Position numbers and translations under genes: made by a program. Shown here in pieces: positions 42,887 to 50,788 of a stretch of DNA of 64,000 nucleotides. The notes beneath the pieces are model-generated. The model saw nothing but the letters and a program-made list of their open reading frames with translations. It ran no database searches and was not told the DNA's origin. The stretch is from contig CBDCSE010000003.1 in the NCBI GenBank assembly GCA_965221405.1, positions 558,001-622,000 of the forward strand. Direction: 5' to 3'. This DNA is from JAPOUP01 sp965221405 (GTDB lineage Bacteria > Pseudomonadota > Alphaproteobacteria > Rhodobacterales > Rhodobacteraceae). Numbering within the stretch: position 1 is the stretch's first letter; each line of letters opens with the position of its first letter.

Positions 42887-43335
42887 ATGCTCGTCCGCGT
42901 CAGGAGGTCCGGCCCGCACGAATACCTCCAGACCGTCCAGAACCGCCGCGGGGGCAAAAGGGTCAGGCAGACGGTCGTCGCCACGGGTCGGCCTGACAGG
43001 CTCGCTGCCAGCGGCGCCGTCGACCGGCTCCTGCGCTCCGGCGCGCGCTTCGCCGGGCGCCTGATGGTCCTTGCTGAGGGGGCCCGTGCCGGGTCGGACG
43101 CCAGGGTCGCCTCCATCGGCCCGGCCCCGGTCTTCGGGCGGCTGTGGCGGGAGACCGGATGCCGCGGCACAATCCGGTCGCCGCCCGCCGGCACCGGTTC
43201 GACGCCGGGCGGGCGGTGTCCATGACCGTGCTCCACCGGCTCATGGTCTCCGGACCGGACCGCGGCGCGATGCGCTGGCGACGCGACCGGGCCATCGGGG
43301 GCGTCGACGGCCTGGACCTGCATCACATGCACCGC
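42887..43335 (+). pseudogene. IS1634 family transposase N-terminal remnant
   Basis: Two frames give the start of an IS1634 transposase: LVRVRRSGPHEYLQTVQNRR, then SIGPAPVFGRLWRETGCRG, then after a frameshift RFDAGRAVSMTVLHRLMVSG and GGVDGLDLHHMHRATG. The remainder of the transposase is missing and the sequence switches directly into a permease fragment near 43338. The left end of the element may be near 42783. Confidence 0.72.
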
Positions 43336-43337
43336 GC

Positions 43338-43708
43338 GACGGGCCGGCTTCGCATCCGTGCCCTCAGGGAAGATCGAAGCTGGCAAGGCGCTGGGCCTCT
43401 CAGGCTGGGGTTCCGGCTCATCATCTTCCTACAGGCGATCAGGACTGTCCTGCCGCCTCTTGGCAACGATTTTGTCGCTCTGGTGAAAAGACAGTTTCCT
43501 GGTCTCGGTGCTCGGCGTGCTGGACGTGACACAGCTCGGTAAGATAACCGCAGCGAGCAATTTTCGCTATTTCGAGACCTACAACGTTGTCGCCCTGATC
43601 TATCTGGCCGTGACCATCAGTCTCTCGCTTGCGTTGCGGCATCTGGAGCGCGGTTGGCGGAAGCGGGACGGTTCGGGATGGCGGGGACAGTCACGTCGGC
43701 AGCCCTGA
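43338..43708 (+). pseudogene. Amino-acid ABC transporter permease, C-terminal fragment
   Basis: Only the last ~120 residues of a HisM/GlnP-type permease remain, spread over three frames. AGFASVPSGKIEAGKALGLS is the EAA loop that docks the ATPase; FRLIIFLQAIRTVLPPLGND and VSVLGVLDVTQLGKITAASN, FRYFETYNVVALIYLAVTIS follow. The N-terminal part is missing where the IS1634 remnant begins. It was probably the partner of the binding protein at 38892. The transporter is non-functional here unless another permease serves it. Confidence 0.82.
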
Positions 43709-43736
43709 ACCCGGGACGACCGGCGTGATGGCCGGC

Positions 43737-44951
43737 TCAGGACGCCAGGGCCGCATTTAGGTTCCCGTCGACTTTCTCCAGGAATCCCATCGTGGTCAGC
43801 CACCTCTGGTCCGGACCCACGAGCAATGCGAGATCCTTGGTCATGCTGCCGCCCTCGACGGTCTCTACGATCACCCGCTCCAGCGTTCCGGCGAAGTTCC
43901 GCAACGGTTCGTTGCCGTCAAGGTTGGCACGGTGCCTAAGCCCGCCCGTCCACGCGTAGATCGAGGCGATGGAATTTGTCGACGTCTCTTTGCCCGCCTG
44001 GTGCTGCCGGAAATGGCGTGTGACGGTGCCGTGTGCGGCCTCCGCCTCAACAACCTTTCCGTCCGGCGTCATCAACTGCGATGTCATCAGTCCGAGAGAG
44101 CCGAAGCCCTGGGCCACAGTGTCTGACTGAACGTCTCCGTCATAGTTCTTGCAGGCCCAGACATATCCTCCCGACCATTTCAGCGAGGCGGCGACCATGT
44201 CGTCTATCAGTCGGTGTTCATAGTGGATTCCCTTGGCTTCGAACCGCTCCCTGAACTCATCATCATAGACATCCTGGAAAATGTCCTTGAAGCGGCCGTC
44301 GTAGGCTTTCAGAATCGTGTTCTTGGTCGACAGATAGACAGGCCAGCCGAGGTTCAGGCCATAGTTCATGGACGCGCGGGCGAAATCGCGGATGGACTGG
44401 TCAAGGTTATACATCGCCATGGTGACGCCCGGGCCGGGCGCGTCAAAGACCTCCCTCTCCATCACCCGGCCGTCGGAGCCCTCGAACCTGATCGTCAGTT
44501 TGCCCGGTCCGGGAAAAGCGAAGTCGGTCGCCCTGTATTGGTCGCCGAACGCATGGCGCCCGACCACGACGGGCTGTGTCCAGCCGGGAACGAGCCGCGG
44601 TACGTTCCGGCAGATGATCGGAGCGCGGAATATGACCCCGCCGAGGATGTTCCGGATCGTTCCATTCGGACTGCGCCACATCTTTTTCAGGCCGAACTCC
44701 TCGACCCGGCCCTCGTCTGGAGTGATCGTCGCGCACTTCACGGCCGCACCCACCTCCCTGGTCCTCTCGGCCGCGTCAACCGTTATGCGGTCATCCGTCC
44801 TGTCACGCTCCTGAATCGACAGATCGTAATAAAGCAGTTCGACGTCGATATAGGGCAGGATCAGCTTCTTCTTGATGAAATCCCAGATGATCCGGGTCAT
44901 TTCATCGCCATCCATCTCGACGATTGGGTTTTCCACCTTGATCCTGGTCAT
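43737..44951 (-). CDS. icd: NADP-dependent isocitrate dehydrogenase
   Basis: A 404-residue enzyme of the dimeric eukaryote-like NADP-IDH type found in alphaproteobacteria. It oxidises isocitrate to 2-oxoglutarate. Characteristic segments are PIVEMDGDEMTRIIWDFIK at the start, SPNGTIRNILGGVIFRAPII (substrate loop, near 95-114), the metal-binding aspartates in KNYDGDVQSDTVAQGFGSLG, and EAEAAHGTVTRHFRQHQAGK for cofactor binding. Length is normal. It stands alone, pointing toward the damaged permease. Confidence 0.97.
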   Translation of the reverse strand: MTRIKVENPIVEMDGDEMTRIIWDFIKKKLILPYIDVELLYYDLSIQERDRTDDRITVDAAERTREVGAAVKCATITPDEGRVEEFGLKKMWRSPNGTIRNILGGVIFRAPIICRNVPRLVPGWTQPVVVGRHAFGDQYRATDFAFPGPGKLTIRFEGSDGRVMEREVFDAPGPGVTMAMYNLDQSIRDFARASMNYGLNLGWPVYLSTKNTILKAYDGRFKDIFQDVYDDEFRERFEAKGIHYEHRLIDDMVAASLKWSGGYVWACKNYDGDVQSDTVAQGFGSLGLMTSQLMTPDGKVVEAEAAHGTVTRHFRQHQAGKETSTNSIASIYAWTGGLRHRANLDGNEPLRNFAGTLERVIVETVEGGSMTKDLALLVGPDQRWLTTMGFLEKVDGNLNAALAS

Positions 44952-45154
44952 GCGATCCGTTCCTTGTCCATGATGCTACGGAAGCCACAGGCATCATATC
45001 CGAGTTCAGTGCCGGGAGAAAGCCGGCATACCGTGGTATACCGGTCCACCGCGCTTTCCGGCGGTCATTTCCAGTGCTCACGCGCCGGTGTTCCGGTGCC
45101 GTTCCGACTCGCCGCGGCGGTGACGATGGTGATTTCCGCTCCCTTCGGGAGACG

Positions 45155-45808
45155 TTATCTGGTCGTCTCCGTAAGTCGGCGGCGGACATAGCGACTTACC
45201 TCGGCGAGCATCGGTTCCATGTGCGGTTCCTCAAAAAAATGCCCGGCCTGCTCGACCTCGGTGTGGGTGATGGTGATTCCCCTCTGCTCCTTGAGCTTCT
45301 CGACAAGCGTGCGGGTTTCCTCCGGTGGAGCGACCCGGTCCGCCGAGCCGTTGATGATAAGACCCGATGACGGGCAGGGGGCGAGAAAGGAGAAGTCGTA
45401 CATGTTTGCCGGCAGTGACACGCTCACGAACCCGGAGATCTCCGGCCGCCTCATCAGCAGCTGCATTCCAATCCAGGCGCCGAAACTGAAGCCCGCCACC
45501 CAGCAATGCTTGGCGTTCTGGTTTATGACCTGCAGGTGATCGAGCGCCGAGGCCGCGTCACTCAGTTCGCCGATGCCCTGATCGTATTCGCCCTGACTTC
45601 GGCCCACGCCCCGAAAATTGAACCTAAGTACGTTGAATCCCATTCGGAAAAACTCGTAATGCAGGTTGTAGACAACCCGATTGTTCATCGTGCCGCCGAA
45701 CTGCGGATGCGGGTGCAGTACGATCGCGATCGGCGCATCTTTGGCTTTCTGCGGATGATACCGACCTTCAAGTCGTCCTTCCGGGCCCTGAAAAATAACT
45801 TCCGGCAT
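45155..45808 (-). CDS. Alpha/beta hydrolase
   Basis: A 217-residue serine hydrolase-fold protein. The nucleophile elbow is GFSFGAWIG (Ser near 107), the acid is likely Asp in NGSADRVAPPEET and the base His in EQAGHFFEE. The start GRLEGRYHP and HPHPQFGGTMNNRVVYNL are typical of a conserved bacterial subgroup whose substrate is unknown. No signal peptide. It is divergently placed relative to iscR, so the 170-base gap between them holds both promoters. Confidence 0.88.
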   Translation of the reverse strand: MPEVIFQGPEGRLEGRYHPQKAKDAPIAIVLHPHPQFGGTMNNRVVYNLHYEFFRMGFNVLRFNFRGVGRSQGEYDQGIGELSDAASALDHLQVINQNAKHCWVAGFSFGAWIGMQLLMRRPEISGFVSVSLPANMYDFSFLAPCPSSGLIINGSADRVAPPEETRTLVEKLKEQRGITITHTEVEQAGHFFEEPHMEPMLAEVSRYVRRRLTETTR

Positions 45809-45849
45809 TGATCCTCGCGTATCTGCTACCGCTTCGGCGCGAACGATTC

Positions 45850-45878
45850 TTGACGCGTGAAAGTGACTTCTTTAGAAT
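45850..45878 (+). promoter_or_regulatory. Promoter of the iscR-suf cluster
   Basis: TTGACG (45850-45855), a 17-base spacer and TAGAAT (45873-45878) form a strong sigma-70-like promoter. It lies about 100 bases upstream of the preferred iscR start. The -10 element is embedded in the palindromic iron box. Confidence 0.75.
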
Positions 45879-45887
45879 CATTCTACG
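45871..45887 (+). promoter_or_regulatory. Irr-type iron control element over the suf promoter -10
   Basis: TTTAGAATCATTCTACG matches the ICE/Irr-box consensus TTTAGAA-N3-TTCTAAA at 12 of 14 fixed positions; its core TAGAATCATTCTA is a perfect palindrome. It covers the -10 of the iscR promoter, where Irr binding under low iron would repress. An alternative reader is another iron regulator. Confidence 0.65.
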
Positions 45888-45978
45888 ATCGGTGACATTG
45901 ATCTGCATGGAATTAGCCATCAAGGTCCGCGTCGTCAATGGAAAGGCTGTCAATTACGTGAATGTATGGGGGCGTGAC

Positions 45979-46437
45979 GTGAAGCTCAGCACGAAAGGCC
46001 GATACGCAATGGTTGCGCTCGCGGATCTCTCCGAGCAGCCGGATGACTCGCTCGTCTCGCTCTCCGCGATATCGAGAAGGCAGGACATCTCCCTGTCCTA
46101 TCTCGAGCAGCTGTTCGTCAAGCTGAGGCGGGCGGGACTTGTCAGATCAGTGCGTGGTCCCGGAGGCGGATACCAGTTGGCGATTCCGGCGAGTGAGATC
46201 CGCATTTCCGATGTCCTTGGCGCGGTGGACGAGACCCTGAGCGCGTTGCATACCGGGGCCGGTGCCCAAGGAGGCGTTTCGGGAAGCCGGGCGCAGTCGA
46301 TGACCAACAGGCTTTGGGAATGTCTGTCGGCGCATGTTTACGTCTTTCTGCACCAGACGCGGCTCTCTGATGTCGCCAATAACGAGCTCGTGCCCTGTCC
46401 GGCCGTGCCAACGATCTTCTCGGTCGTGGACGAGTGA
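45979..46437 (+). CDS. iscR: Rrf2 family regulator (IscR-like) without cluster cysteines
   Basis: A 152-residue Rrf2/IscR-type repressor heading the suf cluster. The winged helix is clear: KLSTKGRYAMVALADLSEQP and ISLSYLEQLFVKLRRAGLVR, then SVRGPGGGYQLAIPASEIRI. IscR normally binds [2Fe-2S] with three cysteines near residues 92-106; here the segment reads LSALHTGAGAQGGVSGSRAQ, with no cysteine, the only nearby one being in LWECLS. It may therefore regulate as an apo-type protein. The GTG start at 45979 gives the canonical MKLSTKGRYA N terminus. Confidence 0.85.
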   Translation: MKLSTKGRYAMVALADLSEQPDDSLVSLSAISRRQDISLSYLEQLFVKLRRAGLVRSVRGPGGGYQLAIPASEIRISDVLGAVDETLSALHTGAGAQGGVSGSRAQSMTNRLWECLSAHVYVFLHQTRLSDVANNELVPCPAVPTIFSVVDE

Positions 46438-46561
46438 TGACATGGCTGCCGGTCATTGGTCCCACCTAAATCCAGCCCGGCCACCACGATGGCGTGCGCC
46501 GGGGATGGCGTCGGGATGGATTCGTCGGTGAGGTCTGCTGAGGCCCCGCGGGGCCAGGTGT

Positions 46562-47617
46562 TTGGTGGGTTTGGCTGAACGGATCTACCTCGACTGGAAC
46601 GCTGGCGCACCTCTCAGGCCGGAGGCCAGGGCGGCGATGGCGGCCGCGATGGATCAACTGGGCAATCCCTCTTCCGTACATCGCGAGGGTAGGGCGGCGC
46701 GGGCGACGGTGGAGTGCGCCAGGGCGCGTGTGGCGGCGGCTCTGGGCGCGGGTGGAGCGGAAATCGTATTTACGTCGGGGGCGACAGAGGCGGCGGCTCT
46801 GGCGCTCTCGGGGAGAAACCTGAAGGGTGCGGCGGTCGAGCATGACGCGGTCGCCGCATGGGTTGGCCTGCAACTGGACGCCGACAGCGCGGGCCGTGTC
46901 GCCGTTCCGGAGCCCGATCGGTCGACGCTTCAGCTGGCCAATTCCGAAACCGGGGTGATCCAGGAACTTCCCCCGGGCCTGGCGGTCTCTGACGCGACCC
47001 AGGCCTGGGGGAAACTTCCGGTCGCGTTCGACCATACCGGCGCGGAAATGGCGCTCGTCTCCGCGCACAAGCTGGGCGGACCGAAAGGTGTGGGAGCGCT
47101 GATCATGCGGCGCGGCTGCCATCTGGATCCGCGGATAATGGGTGGCGGACAGGAGATGGGCAGACGGTCGGGCACGGAGAACGTCATTGGGATCGCGGGA
47201 TTCGCGGCGGCGGTCGATGCTGCGGTCAGGGATCTTGAGGCCGGTGTATGGGAAGAGGTGGCCAAACTTAGAAATATTCTAGAAAACGGCATTGCGGCTG
47301 GCTCACATCGGACTATTTTTGTCGGTAGAGATGCGCCGCGGTTACCGAACACCTCGTGTTTCGCCTCTCCAGGATGGAAAGGGGAAACGCAGGTGATTGC
47401 GATGGATCTGGCGGGCTTCGCGATTTCCGCGGGTTCCGCCTGTTCAAGCGGAAAAGTGCGGGAGAGCCGCGTGCTCCGCGCGATGGGGTATGACGGAGAG
47501 ACGGCGCGTTCCGCGGTCAGGGTGTCGCTCGGGCCCTCGACGACGGAAGAGAACATCGGGCGTTTCATCGATGCCTGGACGGTTGCCCGTAAGAAGGTCG
47601 CCGGTCGCGCCGCCTGA
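46562..47617 (+). CDS. NifS/IscS-like cysteine desulfurase
   Basis: A 351-residue class V aminotransferase-fold enzyme that takes sulfur from cysteine. The N terminus has the group signature YLDWNAGAPLRPEARAAMAA. The PLP lysine is in LVSAHKLGGPKGVGALI and the catalytic cysteine in SAGSACSSGKVRESRVL, with the SSGK loop of the IscS/NifS group I branch. It sits between iscR and sufB, a usual alphaproteobacterial arrangement in which it accompanies a second SufS further down. Start choice (TTG 46562, GTG 46565, TTG 46571) is uncertain; YLDWNAG must begin near residue 9. Confidence 0.9.
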   Translation: MVGLAERIYLDWNAGAPLRPEARAAMAAAMDQLGNPSSVHREGRAARATVECARARVAAALGAGGAEIVFTSGATEAAALALSGRNLKGAAVEHDAVAAWVGLQLDADSAGRVAVPEPDRSTLQLANSETGVIQELPPGLAVSDATQAWGKLPVAFDHTGAEMALVSAHKLGGPKGVGALIMRRGCHLDPRIMGGGQEMGRRSGTENVIGIAGFAAAVDAAVRDLEAGVWEEVAKLRNILENGIAAGSHRTIFVGRDAPRLPNTSCFASPGWKGETQVIAMDLAGFAISAGSACSSGKVRESRVLRAMGYDGETARSAVRVSLGPSTTEENIGRFIDAWTVARKKVAGRAA

Positions 47618-47629
47618 AAGGAGATTGCC

Positions 47630-49153
47630 ATGGATGCGTTTGAAGGCACACAGGTCAAGGAGGGCGTGGAGGAGGAGACGGTCCAGGCTGTCAAGTCCCT
47701 TGCGGGAAAATACAAGCATGGCTGGACGACCGACATCGAGATGGACTACGCACCGAAGGGTCTGAACGAGAACATAGTTCGGATGATCTCGGAAAAGAAC
47801 GGTGAGCCGGACTGGATGACCGACTGGCGGCTTCAGGCGCTGCGGCGCTGGAGCGCTCTGCGCGAACCCGATTGGGCGATGGTCAGCTATCCCGCCATCG
47901 ATTACCAGGACCAGTACTACTACGCGGCGCCAAAGACCATGTCGGAGAAGCCGAAGTCACTGGACGAGGTGGACCCGAAGCTTCTTGAAACCTACCGCAA
48001 GCTGGGAATTCCGCTCAGGGAACAGATGGTTCTTGCCGGTGTCGAGGGCGCGGGCGACGTTCCGGCGGAAGGCCGTAAAGTCGCCGTTGACGCGGTTTTC
48101 GACTCGGTCTCCGTCGGAACCACCTTCCAGAAGGAATTGGCGGAAGCCGGCGTGATATTCTGCTCGATTTCCGAAGCCCTCAGGGAGCATCCCGAACTGG
48201 TGCGCAGGTATCTCGGTTCCGTGGTGCCAGCCAGCGACAATTACTTCGCGACGCTCAACAGCGCGGTGTTCTCGGACGGTTCCTTCGTATACGTGCCGCC
48301 GGGAACGCGCTGCCCGATGGAACTGTCAACCTACTTCCGCATAAACGCGGAAAACACGGGCCAGTTCGAACGTACCCTGATCATCGCGGATCAGGGTGCC
48401 TATGTGAGCTATCTTGAAGGGTGCACGGCACCCCAGAGGGATACGCACCAGCTGCATGCGGCCGTTGTGGAGCTTGTCGCTCTCGAGGACGCCGAAATCA
48501 AGTATTCCACGGTACAGAACTGGTTCCCGGGCGATGAGGAGGGGCGGGGCGGCATCTATAACTTCGTCACCAAGCGCGCCGATTGCCGGGGCGATCGCTC
48601 CAAGGTTATGTGGACGCAGGTCGAAACTGGATCTGCCATAACATGGAAATACCCCTCCTGTGTGCTGCGGGGCGATGGCAGTCAGGGTGAGTTCTATTCC
48701 ATTGCCATCACCAACAACCTGCAGCAGGCCGATACCGGCACCAAGATGCTGCATCTTGGCCGTGACACGAAGTCGCGTATCGTCTCCAAGGGAATCAGTG
48801 CCGGCAAGGCCCAGAACACCTACCGCGGCCAGGTCTCGGTTCACCCGAAAGCCAGGGACTCGCGCAACTACACCCAATGTGACTCGCTGTTGATCGGTGA
48901 TTTATGTGGAGCCCACACGGTGCCTTACATCGAGGTCCGCAACAACACATCGCGTGTCGAGCACGAGGCGACGACGTCCAAGGTGGATGATGACCAGCTG
49001 TTCTACTGTCGCCAGCGTGGAATGGATGAGGAAGAGGCGGTCGCGCTTGTCGTCAACGGCTTCTGCAAGGAGGTGCTCCAGGAACTTCCCATGGAGTTCG
49101 CCATGGAAGCGCAGCAGCTTGTCGCGATATCACTTGAGGGAAGCGTGGGCTGA
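47630..49153 (+). CDS. sufB: Fe-S cluster assembly scaffold SufB
   Basis: SufB (507 residues) is the scaffold subunit of the SufBC2D complex on which clusters are formed. The family core is intact: YVPPGTRCPMELSTYFRINA, SYLEGCTAPQRDTHQLHAAV, RGGIYNFVTKRADCRGDRSK and VEHEATTSKVDDDQLFYCRQ, the last carrying the essential glutamate and other cluster-site residues near the SufD interface. The start follows a GGAGATT ribosome site 13 bases after the desulfurase stop. Confidence 0.97.
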   Translation: MDAFEGTQVKEGVEEETVQAVKSLAGKYKHGWTTDIEMDYAPKGLNENIVRMISEKNGEPDWMTDWRLQALRRWSALREPDWAMVSYPAIDYQDQYYYAAPKTMSEKPKSLDEVDPKLLETYRKLGIPLREQMVLAGVEGAGDVPAEGRKVAVDAVFDSVSVGTTFQKELAEAGVIFCSISEALREHPELVRRYLGSVVPASDNYFATLNSAVFSDGSFVYVPPGTRCPMELSTYFRINAENTGQFERTLIIADQGAYVSYLEGCTAPQRDTHQLHAAVVELVALEDAEIKYSTVQNWFPGDEEGRGGIYNFVTKRADCRGDRSKVMWTQVETGSAITWKYPSCVLRGDGSQGEFYSIAITNNLQQADTGTKMLHLGRDTKSRIVSKGISAGKAQNTYRGQVSVHPKARDSRNYTQCDSLLIGDLCGAHTVPYIEVRNNTSRVEHEATTSKVDDDQLFYCRQRGMDEEEAVALVVNGFCKEVLQELPMEFAMEAQQLVAISLEGSVG

Positions 49154-49294
49154 GCATCTGGGCGTGACTCGCGCGGAAAACCGGTTATGGCGTCTGCCGG
49201 ACAGTGGCGTAATGCAACTCGGGTGGGGCCGGGCCGTGTTGGACAGGGTGCCGTGACCACCGGTTCGCGGCCGGAAAGTAGTTGGAAGTGGTTT

Positions 49295-49468
49295 ATGGAT
49301 GAGAGATTTCTGGGTCCGGCGCTTACCACCGGCGTGTTCTGCGCGTTTTTCGCCATGTTCGTCGCAACCGTAACTGATGCTCTGGCTCTCTGGCAGGTCG
49401 CGGGTGTTGGCGGCGCATCGGGCTTTCTGGGCAGTCTTTTCGCGAGTTTTGTGTGGAGAAGGAAATGA
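49295..49468 (+). CDS. Small one- or two-helix membrane peptide within the suf cluster
   Basis: A 57-residue peptide from ATG 49295. One strong hydrophobic helix (PALTTGVFCAFFAMFVATVT) and a second weaker one (VAGVGGASGFLGSLFASFVW) end in WRRK, so it is probably an inner-membrane protein with a positive tail inside. No family is recognised. Its stop overlaps the next start (ATGA), which supports translation. An in-frame start at 49187 would make 93 residues but adds only low-complexity sequence. Confidence 0.5.
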   Translation: MDERFLGPALTTGVFCAFFAMFVATVTDALALWQVAGVGGASGFLGSLFASFVWRRK

Positions 49469-49968
49469 CCGATCCAGTTGTCAATATCCATGAAGCAGCG
49501 GCGTTCTCCAACCAACCGGACGGTAGCGAACGTTTCGGCGCGACGGTCGCGCCGTTGTCCGACGCGCTCGGAATGTCCGGGCTTGGAGCGATGTTTGTGA
49601 CGGTCGAACCCGGCAGGCGCGCCTTCCCGTTTCACAACCATCTGGGCAATGACGAGATGTTCGTCATTCTCGAGGGAACCGGAAGCTACAGATTCGGTTC
49701 CGCAGAGTTCCCCGTGAAGTCGGGTGATGTGTGCGCCGCTCCGAAAGGTGGTCCTGACACCGCGCACCAGCTCATCAACACCGGTGCCGGACGTCTGCGC
49801 TACCTCGCCATTTCCACCCTGAATGATCCCGAAGTGGTCGAGTATCCTGATAGCGGCAAGTTTGCCGTGCTTGGCATTGCGCCGGGCCCGTCCTACTCCG
49901 AAGCGCATATGAAGCATATCGGAAGACGCGAGGATGCGCATGGTTACTGGGATGGCGAGGAACTGTAG
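49465..49968 (+). CDS. Cupin domain protein within the suf cluster
   Basis: A 167-residue cupin. Metal-binding motif 1 is seen in FPFHNHLGNDEMFVILEG and motif 2 in PVKSGDVCAAPKGGPDTAHQ; the histidines and glutamate of a mono-metal site are present. Relatives are annotated only as cupin proteins, sometimes as mannose-6-phosphate isomerase-like. ATG 49465 follows GGAGAAGGAA. It lies between sufB and sufC, where a cupin is not standard; its role in cluster assembly, if any, is not known. Confidence 0.85.
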   Translation: MTDPVVNIHEAAAFSNQPDGSERFGATVAPLSDALGMSGLGAMFVTVEPGRRAFPFHNHLGNDEMFVILEGTGSYRFGSAEFPVKSGDVCAAPKGGPDTAHQLINTGAGRLRYLAISTLNDPEVVEYPDSGKFAVLGIAPGPSYSEAHMKHIGRREDAHGYWDGEEL

Positions 49969-50032
49969 CCCTTCCCGCATATGAACGAACAAGAGGCAAT
50001 ATCGGTCAGGCCTGTCCGCACAGAGGTGAAAA

Positions 50033-50788
50033 ATGCTTGAAATCAAAAATTTGCATGCCAAACTTGAGGAAGAGGACAAAGCCATACTCAAGGGTGTCGA
50101 CCTCACGGTTGGCGCGGGGGAGGTCCATGCCATCATGGGGCCGAACGGATCGGGAAAGTCGACTCTTTCCTACGTTCTCTCCGGCAGGGCGGGCTACACG
50201 GTGACCGAGGGATCAGCGGTTCTTTCCGGCGACGACGTCCTCGACATGGAGCCCGAGGAGCGTGCGGCGGCGGGCCTGTTCCTTGCCTTCCAGTATCCCG
50301 TCGAGATCCCCGGTGTCGGAAACATGACCTTCCTTCGCACGGCGATGAACGCGCAGCGCAAGGTTCGCGGGGAGGAGGAGATCAGCGCACGTGATTTCCT
50401 GAAGCTGATCCGGACCAAGGCGGACAAGCTCAGGATCGACGCGGATATGCTGAAACGGCCGGTTAACGTCGGTTTTTCGGGCGGCGAGAAGAAGCGCAAC
50501 GAAATCCTGCAGATGGCGATCCTGGAGCCAAGGATGTGCATACTCGACGAGACGGATTCGGGTCTCGACGTCGATGCGATGAAACTTGTCGCCGACGGCG
50601 TCAATGCCCTACGTGACGAGGGGCGGGGGTTTCTTGTGATCACCCATTACCAGAGGTTGCTCAATCATCTCGTACCTGACGTCGTCCATATCATGGTCGA
50701 CGGACGTATCGTAAAGGTCGGCGATAAGGAGCTCGCGCTCGAGGTCGAGGAGAACGGGTACTCCGGAATTCTGGAAGAGGCTGCCTGA
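50033..50788 (+). CDS. sufC: Fe-S cluster assembly ATPase SufC
   Basis: SufC (251 residues) is the ABC-type ATPase of the SufBC2D scaffold. Walker A is GPNGSGKST (near 36-44), the signature region is VGFSGGEKKRNEILQMAIL and Walker B is CILDETDSGLDVDA; the GGEKKRNE form and the DETDSGLD aspartates are SufC-specific. It is 64 bases after the cupin gene and directly abuts sufD (stop TGA, then ATG). Confidence 0.97.
   Translation: MLEIKNLHAKLEEEDKAILKGVDLTVGAGEVHAIMGPNGSGKSTLSYVLSGRAGYTVTEGSAVLSGDDVLDMEPEERAAAGLFLAFQYPVEIPGVGNMTFLRTAMNAQRKVRGEEEISARDFLKLIRTKADKLRIDADMLKRPVNVGFSGGEKKRNEILQMAILEPRMCILDETDSGLDVDAMKLVADGVNALRDEGRGFLVITHYQRLLNHLVPDVVHIMVDGRIVKVGDKELALEVEENGYSGILEEAA

Noticed and set aside
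44214..45191. 325-codon plus-strand frame opposite icd and the icd-hydrolase gap
   Set aside because: Antisense to icd for most of its length with no recognisable domain.
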